The notes beneath the pieces were generated by a model. That model did not search any database. It was not told the origin of the DNA and saw only the letters and a list, made by a program, of their open reading frames with translations. A stretch of DNA of 16,559 nt, taken from NCBI GenBank assembly GCA_050250795.1, contig JBFWNZ010000047.1:1-16559 (forward strand), given 5' to 3'. A program made the position numbers and the translations under genes. The first letter of the stretch is position 1. Every line of letters starts with the position of its first letter. Shown here piece by piece: positions 1 through 8,706 of this stretch. Origin of the DNA: JBFWNZ01 sp050250795 (GTDB lineage Bacteria; Pseudomonadota; Alphaproteobacteria; UBA8366).

Positions 1-1
1 C

Positions 2-2542
2 TTCGGGCTGACCCTGGATCAGGTGCGCGAGGCGATCCAGGAGGCGAACATCACGGTTCCGGCCGGCGAGCTGGAACGCGGCAACCTTGAAGTGACGCTG
101 CGCACGCCGGGCGAGTTCACCGATCTGGAACAGCTGCGCAGCACCGTGATCGCGGTCCGCGACGGCGCACCCGTCTATGTGCATCAGGTGGCCGAGGTCG
201 AGGATTCCCACCGCAAGGTCACGCAGCTGGTGCGGATCAACGGCAAGCCCGGCATTCGTCTGGCGATCCGCAAGCAGTCCGACCGCAACACCGTGCAGAT
301 CGCCCAGGCGGTGCATGAGGAAGTGGAGCATCTGCGCGCCGATTTCCCGCAGGTCGAGATCGTGACCGTCACGGACAGCGCGCGCTATATCCAGCAGGCC
401 ATCGATAATGTGACCGGTTCGGTCGTCTATGGCGGTCTTCTCGCCGTCCTTGTCCTGCTGCTGCTGTTGCGCGATCTGCGCACGACCCTGGTCGCGGCGG
501 TCGCGATCCCGATCAGCGTGGTCGTCACCTTCGCCCTGATCTATTTCGCGGGCTTCACGTTGAATCTCATGACGCTGGGCGGTCTCGCGCTCGGCGTCGG
601 CATGATGGTGGACAATGCCATCGTGGTGCTGGAGAACATCGCGCGCCTGCGTCAGGAAGAGAACTACGATCCGACCCGCGCCGCCATCGAGGGAACGAAC
701 CAAGTGGCCGTCGCGGTGGTCGCCAGTACGGTGACGACGCTTGTCATCTTCCTGCCGATGATCTTCGCCGAGGAGATGGCGGGCATCCTGTTCCGCCAGT
801 TCGCATGGATCGTCGGTTTCTCGCTTCTGTGCTCGCTTGTCGTGTCGCTCACGCTGGTGCCGATGCTGGCTGCCCGGTTCGCGCAGCCCGCTGACGGGAC
901 AACGCATCCGGCTGTACCAAGCGGCGCGATGCAGCGGCGCTGGCAGTCGGCGCTCGATCGTGCGGGACGCATTTTCCATTCCATGGAAGCGGCTTACGGG
1001 CGTTTCCTCGACCGGGCGCTGGCCCATAGACTTGCGGCTATCGGCGTCGCGGTCGGGCTGTTCGTGCTGTCCCTGCTGCTGATCCCGGAAATCGGGGCGG
1101 AATTCATGCCGGCTTCCGACGAGAACGAGGTCCGCGTGACGGTCGAAATGGAAGCCGGAACGCGTCTGCCGGTGCTCGATGAGCGCGTCAGCAAGATCGA
1201 GGAACGCGTCGCCGCCGCGGTGCCCGAGGCGGTGGCGCGAATCGTGCGGGTCGGCGGGTCGTCCGGCCGCGGCAGTTCGACCCGCGGTGAGATCACCTTG
1301 ACCCTGGTCAGCGCGCAGGACCGCAGCCGCTCCAGCGACCAGATTGCCGGCGATCTGCGGCGGATGCTGGTGAATATTCCCGGGGTCGTGATCCGTACCC
1401 GCGCGGGTCAGGGGCTGACGCTGCTGCGCGTGGGCGGCGGCGAGGACACGGAAAGCGTCGAGATCGACATCCGCGGCTACGACTTCAAGACGCTCGATGC
1501 GCTGGCGGCTGAGATTCAGAAGGCCGTGCGGCAGGTGCCCGGCATCACCGATGCTCGGCTGAGCCGCGAGGCCGGCGTGCGGCAGGACACCTTCCGCATC
1601 GACCGGGATCGGGCCGCCGATCTTGGCCTGTCCGTGACACGGATCGGGCGCACCATCGAGACGGCCATCGCCGGCAGCGGTGCCGGCGAATACCGCGAAG
1701 GCGGCGACGAATTCCGCATCGTCGTGAAGCTGAAGGATGCGGAACGCATGAGTCTCGATCAGGTTCTCGACCTCAGCACCGTCAACGACCGCGGCGAGCA
1801 GGTGGTTCTGCGCAATGCGGTGACGACGGACACGGACCGGGCCCCCCTGCAGATCGAGCGCAAGGACCAGCAGCGGATCGTGACGGTCGCGGCGAATATC
1901 AGCGGCCGCGACCTGACCGGCGTGGTCGACGATATCGAGCATCGCCTTGAGGAGATTCCGATGCCCCGCAACTATGGGACTTCGATCTCCGGCGACTACG
2001 AAGAGCAGCAAAAGGCGTTCGGGGAGTTGCTTCTGAGCCTCGCCTTTGCCATCGCGCTGGTCTACATGGTGATGGCCTGCCTATACGAATCGCTCGTCGA
2101 TCCGCTGATCGTCATGGCGTCGGTGCCCTTCGCGACCGTCGGCGTCGCGGCGGCACTGCTGCTGACCGGATCGACCTTCAACGTCCAATCCTTCATCGGT
2201 TGCGTCATGCTTGTCGGCATCGTCGTCAACAATGCGATTCTGATCGTCGATCAGGCCGCGCATCTGCATCGGGTCGAAGGACGAACGCCGCTGGATGCGG
2301 CGTGCGAGGCCGGTCGGCGGCGCCTGCGGCCGATCCTCATGACCTCGCTGACCACGATCCTGGGGCTGATCCCCCTCGCCCTCGGCATCGGCGAAGGTGC
2401 CGAAACCCAGGCGCCGCTCGCCCGCGCCGTGATCGGCGGCCTTCTCAGTTCGATGCTGGTGACGCTGGTCCTCATCCCGGTGCTCTACACGCTGGTCCAT
2501 GAGCGGCGGGCGCGGCGTACTGTCGTGGGAGCGGCATCGTGA
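2..2542 (+). CDS. RND-family multidrug efflux pump, inner-membrane permease (5' truncated by window)
   Basis: This is the inner-membrane, proton-driven pump of a tripartite efflux system. The reading frame is open from the first bases of the window, so the gene starts upstream; about 846 residues are visible of the usual ~1030-1050. In order one sees the end of the first periplasmic docking/porter region, TM2-TM6 (about nt 410-890), TM7 (about nt 1030-1085), the second large periplasmic loop (about nt 1090-2010) and TM8-TM12 (about nt 2020-2500). TM4 carries the signature VDNAIVVLENI, with one relay Asp (codon 611-613) followed by Asn rather than the Asp-Asp pair of AcrB. TM10 has VNNAILIVD, with Asn where AcrB has Lys940. 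Both variants are common in other RND branches. The TolC-like gene follows with a 4-bp GTGA overlap. The family is certain; the substrate (drug, metal or lipid) is not readable. Confidence 0.95.
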   Translation, partial: FGLTLDQVREAIQEANITVPAGELERGNLEVTLRTPGEFTDLEQLRSTVIAVRDGAPVYVHQVAEVEDSHRKVTQLVRINGKPGIRLAIRKQSDRNTVQIAQAVHEEVEHLRADFPQVEIVTVTDSARYIQQAIDNVTGSVVYGGLLAVLVLLLLLRDLRTTLVAAVAIPISVVVTFALIYFAGFTLNLMTLGGLALGVGMMVDNAIVVLENIARLRQEENYDPTRAAIEGTNQVAVAVVASTVTTLVIFLPMIFAEEMAGILFRQFAWIVGFSLLCSLVVSLTLVPMLAARFAQPADGTTHPAVPSGAMQRRWQSALDRAGRIFHSMEAAYGRFLDRALAHRLAAIGVAVGLFVLSLLLIPEIGAEFMPASDENEVRVTVEMEAGTRLPVLDERVSKIEERVAAAVPEAVARIVRVGGSSGRGSSTRGEITLTLVSAQDRSRSSDQIAGDLRRMLVNIPGVVIRTRAGQGLTLLRVGGGEDTESVEIDIRGYDFKTLDALAAEIQKAVRQVPGITDARLSREAGVRQDTFRIDRDRAADLGLSVTRIGRTIETAIAGSGAGEYREGGDEFRIVVKLKDAERMSLDQVLDLSTVNDRGEQVVLRNAVTTDTDRAPLQIERKDQQRIVTVAANISGRDLTGVVDDIEHRLEEIPMPRNYGTSISGDYEEQQKAFGELLLSLAFAIALVYMVMACLYESLVDPLIVMASVPFATVGVAAALLLTGSTFNVQSFIGCVMLVGIVVNNAILIVDQAAHLHRVEGRTPLDAACEAGRRRLRPILMTSLTTILGLIPLALGIGEGAETQAPLARAVIGGLLSSMLVTLVLIPVLYTLVHERRARRTVVGAAS

Positions 2543-4239
2543 CGCCCGGTGGAATCGCGGGTATCGCGACAGCAATCGCGACCGCGGCGGTATTGATGGG
2601 ATGCATCGCATCGCCTCCGCCCGGCATGCCCGGTGTGGCTGCGCGCCAGCGCCTCGATCTGACCCCCGTGGACCTCGCTCGTCCGCCGTCCTACGGTGCC
2701 GCAGCCAGCGCGCTTGCGGCCCCCGGCAGTCCCGGCATCGAACCGCGGCCCGATCCCGAGACCGCGTTGCCGTCGCGTCTGGGAACGGATGCGCCCGAAC
2801 CTGCGGCCAGCGGTCCATTGGCGATTTCCGTCGAGCAGGCGGTGTTGCTGGCGCTGCGCCACAACCGCGCGCTGGGAGTGCAGCAACTGGAGCCATCCAT
2901 CGCCGAGACCTTCGAGGACATCGAGCGGGCCGTGTTCGACCCGACCTTGTTCGTCGAGATGGAGCGCGGCCGGGTGCGTCGGACAGAGACGGATTCCACC
3001 AGCCGCGGCCCCAGCGTCGTCACCAGCAACGACGTGACGGCGACGGCGGGGATGACACAGACCCTGCCGACCGGCACGGATCTGGAATTGTCGGTCAGCC
3101 GCGACGGAAGCTGGGGCAACAGCGGCCGGCGCCAGGATGAGGTCCGGGGTGGCGTGACGCTCACGCAGGCGCTGCTGCGCGGCGCGAGCATCGAGGCCAA
3201 TCTCGCGCGCATCCATCAGGTCGAGATCGACACCTTGTCCTCCGTATACGAGTTGCGGGGCTTCACCGAGGCTCTGATCGCCAATGTCGAGTTCGCCTAT
3301 TGGGATCTCGTGCTGGCGCAGCGGCGGATCGAAATCTTCCAGAACGGCCTGGCGGTCGCGCGGCAGCGGCTGGATGAGACAAGCCGGCGCGTGCAGGTGG
3401 GGCAACTGGCAGAAACGGAACTTGCCGCCACGCGCGCCGAGGCGGCGCTGCGCGAGCAGGATCTGATCGATGCGCGCAGTACGATGGCCAAGGCCCGCTT
3501 GCATTTGCTGCAATTGATGAATCCGTCATCCGCGGAAGGCTGGGAGCGCGCCATCGTTGCGACGGAAGAGCCGCATGTGACCTCGATTCCCGAGGATACG
3601 GTGGAGGACCGAGTCGCCCTGGCGCTCGACCTGCGGCCGGAACTGAACCAGGCGCGTCTGGATGTCGAACGCGACCGGCTTGAGGTGGTCCGAACCCGGA
3701 ACGGGCTGTTGCCGAGGCTCGATCTGTTCATGACATTGGGCAAGTCCGGCTATGCCGCCTCATTCGGCGACGCGAGAAGCGACATCGGCGGACCTTCCTA
3801 CGATGTCTCGGCCGGGATGCGCTTCGAAATTCCCGTCGGCAACCGCCAGGCAAGCGCGTTGCATCGCGGCGCGCTGCTGAGCCGCGAGCAGTCGCTGCGC
3901 AGCCTGGAGAATCTGGCGCAACTGGTTTCCCTCGATGTGCGGACCGCGTATCTGGAAATGCTGCGCGCCCGCGACCAGATCGGGGCGAGCACCGCGACAC
4001 GGGCGCTTCAGGAAGAAGTCCTGCGGGCGGAACAGGCCAAGTTCAACGTCGGCAGTTCGACGGCCTTTTCCGTCGCACAGGCACAGCGCGACCTGCTGCA
4101 AAGCCAGATCGACGAGGTCGGCGCGATCGTTGCCTACCGCAAGGCCCTGATCGACCTCTACCGTCTCGAAGGCTCGTTGCTGAAGCGGCGCGGAATCGAG
4201 GCGCCGGGCGGCGAAAAGCTGGAACTGTCGCGGTTCTGA
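2539..4239 (+). CDS. TolC-family outer-membrane efflux lipoprotein
   Basis: This is the outer-membrane channel of the tripartite pump encoded just upstream, and it starts with GTG inside the pump's stop codon (GTGA). The 566-residue protein opens with a hydrophobic stretch ending in a lipobox, LMGC, so Cys22 would be lipidated. The N-region lacks the usual Arg/Lys, which is odd for a signal peptide. A Pro/Ala-rich linker (about residues 25-90) leads into two outer-membrane efflux protein (OEP) repeats, about 95-330 and 350-555. Both are rich in long heptad-like helices, such as RLDETSRRVQVGQLAETEL and LRAEQAKFNVGSSTAFSVAQ. The segment FEIPVGNRQAS, before the second helical pair, is typical of the family. 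The length is above the ~450-500 average because of the N-terminal linker. The family call is firm. Confidence 0.92.
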   Translation: MTPGGIAGIATAIATAAVLMGCIASPPPGMPGVAARQRLDLTPVDLARPPSYGAAASALAAPGSPGIEPRPDPETALPSRLGTDAPEPAASGPLAISVEQAVLLALRHNRALGVQQLEPSIAETFEDIERAVFDPTLFVEMERGRVRRTETDSTSRGPSVVTSNDVTATAGMTQTLPTGTDLELSVSRDGSWGNSGRRQDEVRGGVTLTQALLRGASIEANLARIHQVEIDTLSSVYELRGFTEALIANVEFAYWDLVLAQRRIEIFQNGLAVARQRLDETSRRVQVGQLAETELAATRAEAALREQDLIDARSTMAKARLHLLQLMNPSSAEGWERAIVATEEPHVTSIPEDTVEDRVALALDLRPELNQARLDVERDRLEVVRTRNGLLPRLDLFMTLGKSGYAASFGDARSDIGGPSYDVSAGMRFEIPVGNRQASALHRGALLSREQSLRSLENLAQLVSLDVRTAYLEMLRARDQIGASTATRALQEEVLRAEQAKFNVGSSTAFSVAQAQRDLLQSQIDEVGAIVAYRKALIDLYRLEGSLLKRRGIEAPGGEKLELSRF

Positions 4240-4250
4240 CGGCGGCGGCT

Positions 4251-4278
4251 TTGCAGCGGGGTCGAAACCTCGTACAAG
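4251..4278 (+). promoter_or_regulatory. candidate sigma70-type promoter for the sugar operon
   Basis: In the 66-bp gap after the TolC-like gene there is TTGCAG (4251-4256), a 16-bp spacer and TACAAG (4273-4278). This puts a start site near 4285 and a leader of about 20 nt before the ATG at 4306. A purine-rich AGGGAAG at 4288-4294 may serve as the ribosome binding site. It is the only break in the + strand gene chain between 1 and 11107, so a promoter is expected here, but the match is modest. Confidence 0.35.
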
Positions 4279-4305
4279 GCGCGCGTCAGGGAAGCGTGCC
4301 GATCA

Positions 4306-5037
4306 ATGAAGCTGTCCGTCATCGTTCCGGTGTTCAACGAACGCGAGACGATTCTCGCGGTGCTGGAAGCCGTCCGGGCCCATCCCGTGGACGGCGTTGC
4401 CTATGAAGTGATCGTCATCGACGACGGATCGCGCGACGGGACCGGCGATCTGCTCGAGGCGCGGCCCGACCTTTACGCGCAATTGTTGCGCCTGCCGCGC
4501 AACGGCGGCAAGGGTGCCGCGGTCAAGGCGGGGCTTCGTGCGGCGACGGGCGATTATGTGCTGTTCCAGGATGCCGACCTGGAATACAGCCCGAGCGACT
4601 ATCCGGCCCTGCTGCGCCCGGTGCTGGAGTTCGGCGCCGATGTCGTCGTGGGCAGCCGTTTTCTCGCGCCGCGCTACACCCGGGTCCATTACTTCTGGCA
4701 TCTGGTCGGCAACCGCCTGCTGACCTTGTGCTTCAATCTTCTGTTCAACGCGACCTTCACCGACATCTACTCGTGCTACCTTCTGTACCGGCGCAGCCGC
4801 CTCGATCCCGAGCGGCTGCGGACGCAAGGGTGGGAGCAGCATGCCGAAATCCTGTGCTCGGTGACGCGGCCCCCGGCAGTGATCTATGAGGTGCCGGTCG
4901 GCTATTCGGGACGAACCTATGGCGAGGGCAAGAAAATCCACGCCCGCCATGCGATCCCGGTATTCATGATGATCTTGCGCAAGCGGTTCGAGAGCCTGTT
5001 CGCGGGCTCTGCCGCAGGACGAGGAGCCCCACGATGA
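4306..5037 (+). CDS. GT2-family glycosyltransferase (DPM1/GtrB-like catalytic domain)
   Basis: This is a GT-A fold glycosyltransferase of family 2, resembling polyprenyl-phosphate mannosyl/glucosyl transferases. These load a sugar from a nucleotide donor onto a lipid carrier at the cytoplasmic face of the membrane. Visible motifs are the N-terminal SVIVPVFNE (4-12), DDGS (39-42), RNGGKGAAVKAG (65-76), the metal-binding D89-A-D91 in QDADLEY, and GSRF before the acceptor region. The protein has 243 residues and no clear C-terminal TM pair, unlike GtrB, so it is soluble or peripheral. It is the first gene of the sugar operon and its stop overlaps the next start (ATGA at 5034). Donor and acceptor are unknown. 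Confidence 0.9.
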   Translation: MKLSVIVPVFNERETILAVLEAVRAHPVDGVAYEVIVIDDGSRDGTGDLLEARPDLYAQLLRLPRNGGKGAAVKAGLRAATGDYVLFQDADLEYSPSDYPALLRPVLEFGADVVVGSRFLAPRYTRVHYFWHLVGNRLLTLCFNLLFNATFTDIYSCYLLYRRSRLDPERLRTQGWEQHAEILCSVTRPPAVIYEVPVGYSGRTYGEGKKIHARHAIPVFMMILRKRFESLFAGSAAGRGAPR

Positions 5038-5471
5038 AGGACTGGAAATCCATCAAGCTCGACGATCCGGCGATGTGGCCGGATCGCGTCAAGGTTCCGC
5101 TCGACGAGCGGCATGCCGATGCGCGGGGCGAGATCATTCCGCTCGTGGATCTGCCGATGAAGAGCGCGGTCATGATCCATTCGAAGAAGGGGTCGGTCCG
5201 GGCGAACCATTATCACCGGACCGACTGGCACTTCTGCTATGTGCTGTCGGGCTCCATCGATTATTACCATCGTCCCCAAGGATCGACGGGAACGCCGGCC
5301 AAGGAAGTGATCCGCGCCGGCGAACTGTTCTTCACGCCGCCGATGGTCGAGCATGCGATGGTGTTTCCCGAGGACACGGTCTTCCTGACCCTGGGCCGCA
5401 ACACGCGCGACCAGGAGACCTACGAGTCCGACGTGGTGCGCGTGCCGCCGATCCAGCCCGCTTCGGAGTGA
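5034..5471 (+). CDS. cupin-domain protein, probably sugar-related
   Basis: This is a single-domain cupin of 145 residues. Cupin motif 1 is the stretch NHYHRTDW...YVLSG (58-73), with His59 and His61 as probable metal ligands. Motif 2 is GELFFTPPMVEHAMVF (96-111), with His107 as the third ligand. The usual Glu of motif 1 is not obvious (His66 lies near that place). Cupins next to TylC3-type C-methyltransferases are often sugar epimerases/isomerases or small accessory proteins of deoxysugar pathways, so a role on a nucleotide-sugar intermediate is inferred from position only. It starts inside the stop of the glycosyltransferase, and its own stop overlaps the next ATG by one base (TGATG). Confidence 0.85.
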   Translation: MKDWKSIKLDDPAMWPDRVKVPLDERHADARGEIIPLVDLPMKSAVMIHSKKGSVRANHYHRTDWHFCYVLSGSIDYYHRPQGSTGTPAKEVIRAGELFFTPPMVEHAMVFPEDTVFLTLGRNTRDQETYESDVVRVPPIQPASE

Positions 5472-6715
5472 TGTCGGCGGCGATCCCCGTTCGCCCCCTC
5501 ACCGCCTGCCGCTTGTGCGGCGGGCGCGATCTTGCGCCGGTTCTAAGCCTGCCCCCGACCCCGCCGGCAAACGCGTTCGTCGGGCCCGACAAGCTGGACG
5601 CACCGCAGCCGTTGTTCCCGCTGGACCTGCGCCTCTGCCGGACCTGCGGGCATGTCCAACTCGGGCATCTCGTCGACCGGTCGGCGCTGTTCGCCGATTA
5701 CGTCTATGTCTCAGGTACGTCGCCTGCCTTCGTGGAGCATTTCCGGACCTATGCGGCCGGCTGCATCGAGCGGGCCGGATTGCGTGCCGGCGATCTGGTC
5801 GCCGATATCGGCTCCAACGACGGCACCTTCCTGCGTTTTTTCACGGATGCGGGCATGCGGGTGCTGGGCGTCGATCCGGCACGCGCTATCGCCGAAGCCG
5901 CCACCGCCAACGGCATCGAGACCCGCTGCGCGTTCTTCGACGCGGCGATGGCGCGAGACCTTGCCCGGGAATACGGTCCGGCGCGCCTGATCGCCGCGAA
6001 CAACGTCTTCGCCCATCTCGACGATATCGCCGGATTCGTCGAGGGGGTTGGGCACTGGTTGGCGGCGGACGGTCTGTTCGTCTTTGAGGTGTCCTATCTG
6101 CGGGATGTCCTGGACCAGGGGCTGTTCGACACGATCTATCACGAGCATGTCGACTATCACGCGCTGGCGCCCCTCACCCGGTTCTTTGCGGCCCAGGGGA
6201 TGGCCGTGGTCGACGTCATGCGCGTGCCGACGCATGGCGGTTCGCTGCGCGTCGTCGTGGGGCATGCAGGCGCCGAGGTCTCGCCAGCGGTCGAACGCCT
6301 GTTGCAGGAGGAATGGGAGGCCGGCCTCGCGACGCCGCAACGCTTCTCGGCCTTCGCGGCAGCCATAGAAGCGGCGGGATCGGCATTGCGCGGTTTGCTC
6401 GCTGGCATTGCGCAAGAGGGCGGACGGGTGGCCGGGTTCGGGGCGCCGGCAAAAGCGACGACGCTGATGTACCGCTTCGGCCTGACCGGCAAGGACATTC
6501 CGTTCATCGTGGACGACAGCCCGCTGAAGCAGGGCCTCTATACCCCGGGCACGCATATTCCCGTCGTATCCGCCGACGCCCTGATGCGCGAGCGTCCCGA
6601 TTACCTGCTTATCCTGGCCTGGAACTTCGCAGGCCCCATCATGCGCAATCATGCCCGCTTCCATGCGGCGGGCGGGCGGTTCATCGTACCGCTGCCGAAG
6701 CTTGAGGTGATCTGA
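5471..6715 (+). CDS. NDP-sugar C-methyltransferase (TylC3/NovU/TcaB9-like)
   Basis: This enzyme is predicted to transfer a methyl group from S-adenosylmethionine to a carbon (usually C3) of a nucleotide-linked 4-keto sugar, giving a branched sugar. The 414-residue protein has the three expected parts. The first is an N-terminal zinc site with Cys13, Cys16, Cys56 and Cys59 (CRLC...CRTC). The second is a central SAM domain with DIGSNDG (112-118), and the third a C-terminal Methyltransf_14-like Rossmann domain with GFGAPAKATTL and VDDSPLKQG. The family hallmark FDTIYHEHVDY (219-229) is present, with Tyr223, Glu225 and His226 matching the catalytic cluster described for TcaB9. I chose the ATG at 5471, which overlaps the cupin stop. 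The frame stays open further upstream, but there it only shadows the cupin gene, and the zinc motif begins right after this ATG. Confidence 0.92.
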   Translation: MSAAIPVRPLTACRLCGGRDLAPVLSLPPTPPANAFVGPDKLDAPQPLFPLDLRLCRTCGHVQLGHLVDRSALFADYVYVSGTSPAFVEHFRTYAAGCIERAGLRAGDLVADIGSNDGTFLRFFTDAGMRVLGVDPARAIAEAATANGIETRCAFFDAAMARDLAREYGPARLIAANNVFAHLDDIAGFVEGVGHWLAADGLFVFEVSYLRDVLDQGLFDTIYHEHVDYHALAPLTRFFAAQGMAVVDVMRVPTHGGSLRVVVGHAGAEVSPAVERLLQEEWEAGLATPQRFSAFAAAIEAAGSALRGLLAGIAQEGGRVAGFGAPAKATTLMYRFGLTGKDIPFIVDDSPLKQGLYTPGTHIPVVSADALMRERPDYLLILAWNFAGPIMRNHARFHAAGGRFIVPLPKLEVI

Positions 6716-6718
6716 ACC

Positions 6719-7771
6719 ATGCCCATCCTCGACACGGATATTGCTGAGATCGCCGGCCGACTTGCGGCAGAGGCCGCCCCCTTCGCCGGTCGCGATGTAC
6801 TGGTGACGGGCGGTGCGGGCTTCCTCGGCCGCTATCTGGTGGCCGTCTTCCAGAAACTCAATCGCGACGTTCTGGACCGGCCGTGCCGTTTGCGAGTGCT
6901 CGACAATTTCCGCACCGCTGCCGGGACGGAAATGGCCGTTGGCGATCCGGACATCGTCTTCGAGCGGGCGGATGTGATCCAGCCTTATCTGACCGACCGG
7001 CCGGTCGACTATGTGATCCACGCCGCGGGGATCGCCAGTCCCTTCTACTATCGGAAATATCCGCTGGAGACGCTGGACGTTGCGACCGTGGGGACGCGGA
7101 ACCTGCTGGAACTAGCGCGCCAGAAGGGCGCGCGGTTTACGTTCATGAGTTCCAGCGAGATTTATGGCGATCCCGACCCGAAGCATGTACCGACGCCCGA
7201 GAGCTATCGCGGCCATGTCGCGTCGCTGGGGCCCCGCGCCTGCTATGACGAAGGCAAGCGTGTCGGCGAGACGCTTTGCTACATCTTCCACGACAGTTTC
7301 GGGGTTCACACGAACATCATCCGGCCGTTCAACGTGTTCGGTCCGGGCATGTCGGAAACCGACTACCGGGTGCTGCCGAATTTCGCCAGCCGGATCAAGG
7401 GCGGTCTGCCCTTGCAGGTCTATGGCGACGGGCGGCAGACACGGACTTATTGCTATGTGACGGATGCGTTGGTCGGCATGCTCAAGGTCGTGCTGTCCGG
7501 CGTCGCGGGCGAGGCCTACAACATCGGCAATCCGGCGCCGGAAATCTCCGTACTCGACCTCGTGAAGAGGATCGAGCAAGTGCTGGGCCGGCGGGTTTCG
7601 CACAATGCCATCGAGTATCCCGACAGCTATCCGGAAGACGAACCGAACCGCCGCTGCCCGGATATCCGCAAGGCCCGCCTGCAACTCGACTATGAACCGG
7701 CCGTGACGTTGGAGGACGGCCTCGACCGGTTCCTGCGCTGGGCCGATGGGGCATATCGCGGCGTGCAGTGA
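6719..7771 (+). CDS. NAD-dependent nucleotide-sugar epimerase/dehydratase, UDP-xylose-synthase-like extended SDR
   Basis: This extended short-chain dehydrogenase acts on a nucleotide sugar. The NAD site is TGGAGFLG (30-37). The catalytic region reads SSSEIYGDP (144-152) and GPRACYDEGKR (171-181), giving Ser, Glu147, Tyr176 and Lys180. The stretch ASPFYYRKYPLETL, the GPRACYDEGKR box and GDGRQTRTYCYVTD closely follow UDP-glucuronate decarboxylase (UXS), including the Glu and the QTR arginine used in decarboxylation. An UXS-type reaction passing through a 4-keto pentose is therefore the best guess, though an epimerase or dehydratase cannot be excluded. The N-terminus has ~24 extra residues before the Rossmann fold. 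It starts 3 bp after the C-methyltransferase stop. Confidence 0.88.
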   Translation: MPILDTDIAEIAGRLAAEAAPFAGRDVLVTGGAGFLGRYLVAVFQKLNRDVLDRPCRLRVLDNFRTAAGTEMAVGDPDIVFERADVIQPYLTDRPVDYVIHAAGIASPFYYRKYPLETLDVATVGTRNLLELARQKGARFTFMSSSEIYGDPDPKHVPTPESYRGHVASLGPRACYDEGKRVGETLCYIFHDSFGVHTNIIRPFNVFGPGMSETDYRVLPNFASRIKGGLPLQVYGDGRQTRTYCYVTDALVGMLKVVLSGVAGEAYNIGNPAPEISVLDLVKRIEQVLGRRVSHNAIEYPDSYPEDEPNRRCPDIRKARLQLDYEPAVTLEDGLDRFLRWADGAYRGVQ

Positions 7772-8706
7772 CGATGGCGGCACAGCCTGAATTCCGCCTT
7801 GGCGTGATCGGGGCCGGCCGCTGGGGCCGCAATCTTCTGGCTACCATTCCCACCCTTTCCGGCGTGCAATTGGCTGCCGTGGCGAGTGCGAATCCCGACA
7901 CGGCCAAGCTGGTGCCGCCCGGATGCGCTGTCGTCCAGGACTGGCACCGCCTGCTGCGAGAGATTCCGCTGGACGGTCTCTGCCTTGCCGTACCCGCGGT
8001 ACAGCAGGCGGATATTGCGCTGACGGCGTTCGCCGCCGGCCTGCCGGTGATGGCGGAAAAGCCCCTCGCCTTGACACTGGGCGCGACGGAGCGGGTGGTT
8101 GCCGCGGCCCGGACCGCAAGCCTGCCTTTGCTCGTCGATTTCATCCATCTCTTCAATCCGGCATATCGTGCCATGCGCGCGGCACTCCTAGGCTCGGGGC
8201 CGATCCGGCGGATCGACTCCGTGGGTGGGAATCGCGGCCCCTTCCGTCCAGCTTGTCCGCCGCTCTGGGATTACGGGCCGCACGATCTGTCATTGTGCCT
8301 GGACCTGGCGCAAAGCCCGGTGACGGGTTTGCGGGCGCGACGGATCGACCGCGCCGCCTTGCCGGAGGGAGCCGGCGAGATCGTCGAACTCGATCTGGGG
8401 TTCCAGTCCGGCGTGCGCGCGTCGATCCGCTGCGGCAATCTCATGCATCCCAAGACCCGCAAGCTGACCGTGGAGACCGAGACGGACGTCTTCGTGTTCG
8501 ACGATCTGTCGGCGACACCGCTCACCCGCGACTATCGCGGACACGCGCCGGAGGCCCTGCCCGTCTCCGGTCCGCCGCCTCTTGCCGCCGCGCTCGCAGC
8601 CTTCGTCGATATGGCCCGTTCCCGGCAGCCCGATTGGCGGACTGCGGAACTGGCGCTCGATGTGGCACGATGCCTGACGGCAGCAGATCGGGAACTTGAC
8701 CAGTGA
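7768..8706 (+). CDS. Gfo/Idh/MocA-family oxidoreductase
   Basis: This NAD(P)-dependent sugar oxidoreductase would act on a keto or hydroxyl group of a (nucleotide) sugar. The 312-residue protein has the N-terminal dinucleotide fold with GAGRWG (15-20), the family EKP motif at 97-99 (Lys98 is the usual catalytic Lys), and DYGPHDL (168-174), the counterpart of the D-x-G-x-H catalytic box. The GTG at 7768 overlaps the previous stop (GTGA); an ATG two codons later (7774) is an equally good start. In the operon it could reduce the 4-keto sugar left by the C-methyltransferase; that is inference from context. Confidence 0.88.
   Translation: MTMAAQPEFRLGVIGAGRWGRNLLATIPTLSGVQLAAVASANPDTAKLVPPGCAVVQDWHRLLREIPLDGLCLAVPAVQQADIALTAFAAGLPVMAEKPLALTLGATERVVAAARTASLPLLVDFIHLFNPAYRAMRAALLGSGPIRRIDSVGGNRGPFRPACPPLWDYGPHDLSLCLDLAQSPVTGLRARRIDRAALPEGAGEIVELDLGFQSGVRASIRCGNLMHPKTRKLTVETETDVFVFDDLSATPLTRDYRGHAPEALPVSGPPPLAAALAAFVDMARSRQPDWRTAELALDVARCLTAADRELDQ

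Noticed and set aside
2485..3513. 342-aa minus-strand open frame
   Set aside because: Antisense to the TolC-like gene, with no domain features.
5075..5470. Upstream extension of the C-methyltransferase frame
   Set aside because: It is antiphase to the cupin gene, composition is Arg/Gly-rich with no motif, and the zinc-binding N-terminus starts right after ATG 5471.
5711..7021. 436-aa minus-strand open frame
   Set aside because: Antisense to the C-methyltransferase and SDR genes; a GC-rich shadow frame with His/Arg/Asp-rich composition.
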